Positions 59,902 to 64,000 of a DNA stretch of 64,000 nucleotides are shown in pieces; position 1 is the first letter of the stretch, and the number at the start of each line of letters is the position of its first letter. The notes beneath the pieces are model-generated. The model searched no databases, was not told the DNA's origin, and saw nothing but the letters and a program-made list of their open reading frames with translations. The translations under genes were made by a program, and so were the position numbers. Source of the DNA: Thermococcus sibiricus MM 739 (lineage in GTDB: Archaea; Methanobacteriota_B; Thermococci; Thermococcales; Thermococcaceae); assembly GCF_000022545.1 (NCBI RefSeq), contig NC_012883.1, positions 648,276-712,275 of the forward strand, read 5' to 3'.

Positions 59902-61068
59902 TTAAACGAGTTTCTTTTCTTTTAGCACCTTTTCCATTCTGTCCATGGCTTCTTCAAGCTTTTCGTAACCTGTGGCATAGCTTATCCTAACATAGCCCTC
60001 TCCAGCCTTTCCGAAGGCACTCCCTGGGACTAAAACTACTTTTGCTTCTTTTATCATTAACTCACTAAACTCTCTGCTCGTTAGTCCAGTGTCTTTAATT
60101 CTTGGGATTATGTAGAACGCTCCCTTAGGCTTAACAGTCGGCAGTCCCATTTCGTTTAGCCTCTTCCAGACGAGGTTTCTTCTCCTTTCGTATTCCCTGC
60201 GCATCTCTTCCACAGCTTTCCAGCTCCTTTCGTCTCTTAGGGCCTTTGCAGCTGCGTATTGGATGAAAGTCACTGGACAAGTTGAGTTGTACATCTGGAA
60301 GCGAACCATCTTCTCCACTACCCATTCTGGAGCTGTTAGGAATCCTAAACGCCATCCAGTCATTGCAAAGGTCTTGGAGAAGCCATTCATTGTTATTGTC
60401 CTCTCAAACATGCCATCTAAAGAAGCAATGCTGTAATTTTTAACACCATCATAGACAAAGTATTCATAAACTTCATCGCTTAATACCATTAAGTCATGCT
60501 CAACTGCAAAGCTTGCTATCTCTTCGAGATCTTTCTTGGCTAAAACAGCACCGGTGGGATTGTTTGGTGTATTTATAATTAGTGCTCTTGTCTTGGGGGT
60601 GACATGCTTTTCCAGTTCCTCTACAGTTAATCGGAATTCATTCTCCTCGTATGTGGGTACTTCGATAGGTTTTCCTCCAGCTAAAACAACTGCTGGGGCA
60701 TAGCTAACAAACATTGGGGATGGTATGAGGACCTCTTCATTATCTTTTAGAAATGTTGCAAGTCCCATCAAGATTTGCTGGTTAGTGCCGACAGTTATCA
60801 TTATCTGGGTTTTTGGATCTGCCTCAATTCCGTTGTCTCTTTTAAATTTTTCTGCAACTGCTTCTCTGAGTTCCAAAACTCCGATGTTTGGACTATAATG
60901 AGTCAATCCCTTGTCAAGTGCTTCTTTTGCATACTCTTTTATATGTTCCGGTGTGTCAAAGTCAGGCTCTCCAATCCCAAGTGAAATTATTCCCTCAATG
61001 CCTTGAGCAAGGTCAAAAAGCTTTCTTATCTCAGAAGGGTTCACCATATCGAGTCTATCACTTAGGGC
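59902..61068 (-). CDS. Aromatic aminotransferase (class I/II, PLP)
   Basis: 388 residues, close to the characterised Pyrococcus horikoshii aromatic aminotransferase in start (MALSDRLDMVNPSEIRKLFD), middle and end. PLP-binding features: INTPNNPTGAV, SDEVYEYFVYDG, and the Schiff-base Lys in NGFSKTFAMTGWRLGF. Transfers amino groups between aromatic amino acids and 2-oxoglutarate. The ATG at 61068 follows GGTGATGCTG; the frame open to 61083 includes this ribosome site and is rejected. Single-gene unit. Confidence 0.93.
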   Translation of the reverse strand, partial: ALSDRLDMVNPSEIRKLFDLAQGIEGIISLGIGEPDFDTPEHIKEYAKEALDKGLTHYSPNIGVLELREAVAEKFKRDNGIEADPKTQIMITVGTNQQILMGLATFLKDNEEVLIPSPMFVSYAPAVVLAGGKPIEVPTYEENEFRLTVEELEKHVTPKTRALIINTPNNPTGAVLAKKDLEEIASFAVEHDLMVLSDEVYEYFVYDGVKNYSIASLDGMFERTITMNGFSKTFAMTGWRLGFLTAPEWVVEKMVRFQMYNSTCPVTFIQYAAAKALRDERSWKAVEEMRREYERRRNLVWKRLNEMGLPTVKPKGAFYIIPRIKDTGLTSREFSELMIKEAKVVLVPGSAFGKAGEGYVRISYATGYEKLEEAMDRMEKVLKEKKLV

Positions 61069-61150
61069 CATCAGCATCACCAAGGGGAGTACTCCTTGAT
61101 GTTTATAATTTTACCTACATAAAATAGTTTACAATAGTGGATAAAAAAGA

Positions 61151-62752
61151 TCATTGGTAGACAATAAAGTTCTCTAGAACTAAGAGATCAAGCTTGGCGG
61201 TTTTGAAGGTTTTTAAAGCGTCTTCTGGTGAACAAACTATTGGTTCCCCATGCATGTTGAATGATGTGTTAAGGATTGCTCCAATACCTGTCTCTTTCTC
61301 AAACCGCTTTATTATGTTATAATATCGTGGATTGTCCTCTTTCAGGAGTGTTTGGGGCCTTGTCGTCCCGTCAACATGAACAACTGCTGGAGCATCTTTT
61401 ATCATTTTTTCCGTTGCCGTGTAGCTCATTGTCATGAACTTGTTTGGATAGGGGTCTTTAAGATACTCTCCAATTCTCTCCTCAAGTATTGAAGGAGCAA
61501 AGGGTTGGAAGACATCTCTATTTAATGTTGCATTTAATTTTTTGACCACTCTCTTGTCTCTGGGATCCGCAATAATTGACCTGTTACCTAAGGCTCTTGG
61601 GCCGTATTCCATTGCCCCTTGGAAAATCCCAAGTATTTTATTCTCTATTAGGCTCTCAGTGACAAAGCCTTCTATGTCCTCACGGTACTCAAAGTTGAGG
61701 CTGCTTTCTTTTAAGATATCTTCAATTTCGCTCTCATCATAGGAAGGGCCTAAATAGACATGTTTCAATTTGAAAGGTCTCCATTTTCCATCAAGTCTCT
61801 CAAACTGGGCCTTTACAAAAGCTGCAGCACCAAAGGCCAACCCGGAATCATCCATAGCGGGAAAAACCCATAAATCTGGGAAATGTTTCCTCAAGACTGC
61901 ATTTGCCTTTACGTTCTGGGCCACTCCTCCAGCATAGGCGAGTTTTAAGTTGTAACTTCTAAGTTTTAATCCAAGCTCATTGACAATCTTTTCCAGATGT
62001 GTTTGGGCACTTGCAGCTATTTCTATTGCTTTTTGTGTTATTTCTCCATCCAATTTTCCTTTTTTCATTTGCAGGGCGATATCTTTGGCTTTTGAAAGAG
62101 GATAGTTAAAAAACTCTGCAAGCTTTTTTGTGGCTTCAAGCCCAACAACTCTTAGATTGTTTTCAAAGCTTAAACCGTTCAACTCTATTATATTTGACAG
62201 ATCATAAGTTGGCCTGCCATAGGCAGCTAAGCTCATGACCTTCCCTTCGTGTCTCATTGGCCTAAAACCTAAAAGTTCAGTAATTGAGGCGTAAAAATCT
62301 CCAAGAGAGTCTAGATAAGTACTCTGTGCTATCCTTATCATCTCTCCATCTCTTCCGAGGTAGATGGAGGAGCTCAACCCATCTCCAGTGGCATCGATAC
62401 TGAGGGCTAGGGCTTCTTTCCATCCTGAGGTGTAATAGGCCGAAGAGGCATGAGCAAGGTGATGTTCCACAAAGAGAACTTTTTTCTTAAAGTCTTTGCC
62501 GAAAACTGATTCAAGGCCTTTTTCAAGTTTTAACAATCGAGAATGCTTTCTAAAAAGTCCTGCTACTGCTATTACGTCGACTTCTTCTGGATTAGCATTC
62601 CCTCTTTTAAGGACTTCCCTTATGCTGAGCTCTGGAAATCCTCGGTACTTCTTTATTCTATTTAACCTCTCTTCATTTACAGCATAGATTTCTTCTCCCT
62701 TGAAGAGCACTGCTCCAGAGTCGTGTCCATCATGCACTCCGAGTATAATCAT
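61151..62752 (-). CDS. NodU/CmcH-family carbamoyltransferase
   Basis: 533 residues. N-terminal Kae1-like part: GVHDGHDSGAVLF, EHHLAHASSAYYTSG and LSIDATGDGLSSSIYL, with metal-binding His/Asp. The C-terminal YrdC-like part has FQGAMEYGPRALGNRSIIAD and NTSFNMHGEPIVCSPEDA. The family transfers carbamoyl from carbamoyl phosphate to O or N of small molecules via carbamoyl-AMP. The substrate here is unknown; archaeal members are usually not next to natural-product genes and none is seen here. Confidence 0.9.
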   Translation of the reverse strand: MIILGVHDGHDSGAVLFKGEEIYAVNEERLNRIKKYRGFPELSIREVLKRGNANPEEVDVIAVAGLFRKHSRLLKLEKGLESVFGKDFKKKVLFVEHHLAHASSAYYTSGWKEALALSIDATGDGLSSSIYLGRDGEMIRIAQSTYLDSLGDFYASITELLGFRPMRHEGKVMSLAAYGRPTYDLSNIIELNGLSFENNLRVVGLEATKKLAEFFNYPLSKAKDIALQMKKGKLDGEITQKAIEIAASAQTHLEKIVNELGLKLRSYNLKLAYAGGVAQNVKANAVLRKHFPDLWVFPAMDDSGLAFGAAAFVKAQFERLDGKWRPFKLKHVYLGPSYDESEIEDILKESSLNFEYREDIEGFVTESLIENKILGIFQGAMEYGPRALGNRSIIADPRDKRVVKKLNATLNRDVFQPFAPSILEERIGEYLKDPYPNKFMTMSYTATEKMIKDAPAVVHVDGTTRPQTLLKEDNPRYYNIIKRFEKETGIGAILNTSFNMHGEPIVCSPEDALKTFKTAKLDLLVLENFIVYQ

Positions 62753-62772
62753 ATGTGAGGATTGAGTGGATG

Positions 62773-62785
62773 ATTTTTAAACATA
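62773..62785 (+). promoter_or_regulatory. TATA box of the cupin gene
   Basis: ATTTTTAAACATA lies about 28-40 bp before the chosen ATG at 62813, which gives a very short leader and supports that start over TTG 62789 and ATG 62801. Confidence 0.5.
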
Positions 62786-62812
62786 ACTTTGAAATACAAA
62801 ATGGGGATTGAA

Positions 62813-63157
62813 ATGAAAGGAAAGATTGAGGAGTTTGTTAATAAGGGAACATATAGAAAAGCACCGTTGTTTGAAGGTGACCTCCCGGAGAGAAGCTATG
62901 CTCAAATAGTGGAGATAAAGCCTAGACAGAGAGTTCCTAAACATTATCATGAAAAACAGTATGAGCTTTTTTACATAATTTCTGGGGAGGCCAAGCTTGG
63001 GATCGGTGAAGTCGAATATGATGCAAGGCCTGGAGACATTTATCTTGTAAAACCACAAACAATTCACTGGGTTATTAATGAGGGAGAAAAGCCATTTAGA
63101 CTTTTTGTTGTTAAGTTGAACTACTTTGGTGATGATAGTGTATGGTTAGGCGATTGA
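62813..63157 (+). CDS. Cupin domain protein
   Basis: 114 residues, one cupin barrel. Motif 1 is RVPKHYHEKQYELFYIISGE and motif 2 PGDIYLVKPQTIHWVIN, with the metal ligands His, His, Glu and His in place. The small one-domain type is often an isomerase or a metal-dependent oxygenase-like protein, but the reaction cannot be predicted. ATG 62813 is preceded by GGGGATT. It diverges from the carbamoyltransferase gene. Confidence 0.82.
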   Translation: MKGKIEEFVNKGTYRKAPLFEGDLPERSYAQIVEIKPRQRVPKHYHEKQYELFYIISGEAKLGIGEVEYDARPGDIYLVKPQTIHWVINEGEKPFRLFVVKLNYFGDDSVWLGD

Positions 63158-63231
63158 GATGGGAGGAGCACGAAGTGGTTTAAAATTCAACTAAGCGAAA
63201 AATTATTTAATCCCCCATCTTATCTCAAAGC

Positions 63232-64000
63232 ATGAACATCTATGAAATGTTGGCTCTAATCACCACCGGGTTTGCTTTGAAGAGGATAATAAAATCAGAC
63301 AAGCCATTTATTTATCTTAATAAGATTGCAGTGGAAGCCCTCTTGACGTTTTACATCTTTTCAAGTGTGGCAGCGAAGGATCTTGAATACCTTATCGAAA
63401 TAAGACTGGTTTTTATTTATGTCTTCTTGATCATCGGGCTGAATCTTCTATCTTCATATACTTATGCACGGTTTTTTGTGAATGATGATAGATGGAAAGG
63501 AGCCTTGATTATTCTTTCTACGTATCCGAACACTGTGGCCATGGGCTTCCCAATAGCCAGCTTATTTTTAGACGATCTAACTCCCGTATTACTCTATGCT
63601 AGCATACACACACTAATAATCATTCCGCTGGCCACATTTTTGGCTGCTCATTACTCCAGTGGAAAAGCTTCATTAAAAGACAGTCTTTTAAAGGCATTAA
63701 AGTTCCCACCCACGAGTGCTAATCTTCTTGCCCTTGCTTTTGTATTTTTGGGCATTAAATTACCCAATGCTCTGTTAACAGTTATGAATCAGGTTGGATG
63801 GTGGTGTATCCCTCTAACCTTGATCTACTTTGGTTCTCGGATAAACCTTCAGAAATTTGAGATAAGGAAGCTTTTAGAAGTCGCTACATTTAGAACAGTC
63901 TTGCCATTTATCTTTGTTTTTCTAACTTTAAAAGCTCCGTCAGACATATTTTATGCAGTTCTTGTAGAAGCAACAATGCCTCCTGCAATAATAGGTAATG
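63232..64000 (+). CDS. Auxin efflux carrier-type permease (3' end outside window)
   Basis: 256 codons are visible and the frame runs off the edge. Hydrophobic helices occur regularly (IYVFLIIGLNLLSSYTY; WKGALIILSTYPNTVAMGFP; VLLYASIHTLIIIPLATFL), with the AEC-family pattern NTVAMGFPIASLF, and the Asn/Gly-Pro break expected in the first half of these 10-helix carriers. It starts with MNIYEMLALITTGFALKRII. It probably exports or imports organic acids; the specific substrate is unknown. ATTATTTAATC at about 63201-63211 is the likely TATA box. Confidence 0.8.
   Translation, partial: MNIYEMLALITTGFALKRIIKSDKPFIYLNKIAVEALLTFYIFSSVAAKDLEYLIEIRLVFIYVFLIIGLNLLSSYTYARFFVNDDRWKGALIILSTYPNTVAMGFPIASLFLDDLTPVLLYASIHTLIIIPLATFLAAHYSSGKASLKDSLLKALKFPPTSANLLALAFVFLGIKLPNALLTVMNQVGWWCIPLTLIYFGSRINLQKFEIRKLLEVATFRTVLPFIFVFLTLKAPSDIFYAVLVEATMPPAIIGN

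Overview
The window is chromosomal DNA of a low-G+C member of the Thermococcales, most likely a Thermococcus. This rests on an archaeal gene set that includes replication protein A subunits (RPA41/14/32), aIF2-gamma, eS6, Sec61-beta, Nob1, sn-glycerol-1-phosphate dehydrogenase, digeranylgeranylglyceryl phosphate synthase, NreA, an aromatic aminotransferase of the Pyrococcus type and a CGP-CTERM surface protein. TATA boxes with short leaders, GGTGA-type ribosome sites and T-rich tracts after genes fit the same group. Genus and species are inference.

Layout. 0-2.4 kb: end of an ATPase-like gene, an MBL-fold hydrolase and an SDR-like protein. 2.5-3.9 kb: a decayed IS605-type tnpB with its right-end inverted repeat. 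4-11.3 kb: scpB, the RPA operon, a small hypothetical, a lipid prenyltransferase, a polynucleotide kinase, an Lrp-type regulator, engB, a PRC-barrel coiled-coil protein and the small Sec61-beta gene. 11.3-13.7 kb: a frameshifted small gene behind a long leader, an MFS exporter and a possible IS end. 13.8-20.6 kb: eS6, aIF2-gamma, PIN nuclease, smc, scpA and an intron-containing tRNA-Met. 20.6-31.6 kb: class IV FBPase, DUF63, egsA, UPF0179, the pxpABC 5-oxoprolinase operon, nob1, an ATPase with palindromic operators, a HAD phosphatase, an archaeoflavoprotein, a broken exported-protein locus and nikR.

31.6-42 kb is the accessory part. It starts at tRNA-Thr(CGT), which overlaps an ORF that looks like the N-terminal piece of an SSV-type integrase. 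A decayed catalytic piece of an integrase lies 3 kb away on the same strand. In and next to this are a calcium-repeat/transglutaminase-like lipoprotein, a seven-repeat propeller protein with a CGP-CTERM anchor, NreA, and a two-gene partition cassette (ParA plus a ribbon-helix-helix protein). That cassette is bracketed by matching 26-bp AT-rich palindromes, and three more copies or half-copies lie in an 830-bp gene-free AT-rich tract beside it. This is the best candidate for an undescribed system: a SegAB-like segregation cassette with its own centromere or origin-like DNA.

42-64 kb returns to housekeeping and metabolism: QueD, a PPC/DUF296 protein, a class I amidotransferase that has lost its catalytic Cys and His, a radical SAM protein, OsmC, a CitG-like protein, a PspC/PspC/DUF4097 membrane cluster, a JAMM protease, an LSm-MobB pair, an AIR-synthase-like protein, and a six-gene glycerol/glycerol-3-phosphate cluster (52.3-59.7 kb). 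That cluster holds a glycerol kinase-like protein, DUF1667, a pyridine nucleotide oxidoreductase, a GlpA-like dehydrogenase with an N-terminal BON-like domain, an HdrD/GlpC-like Fe-S protein and an alkyl-DHAP-synthase-like flavoprotein. The window ends with an aminotransferase, a carbamoyltransferase, a cupin and the start of an auxin-efflux-type permease.

Two themes run through it. All three SMC-ScpA-ScpB subunits are present, with scpB 12 kb from smc-scpA. Enzymes of both glycerophosphate enantiomers are present: egsA for G1P lipids and the glp-like cluster for G3P, which would meet at DHAP.
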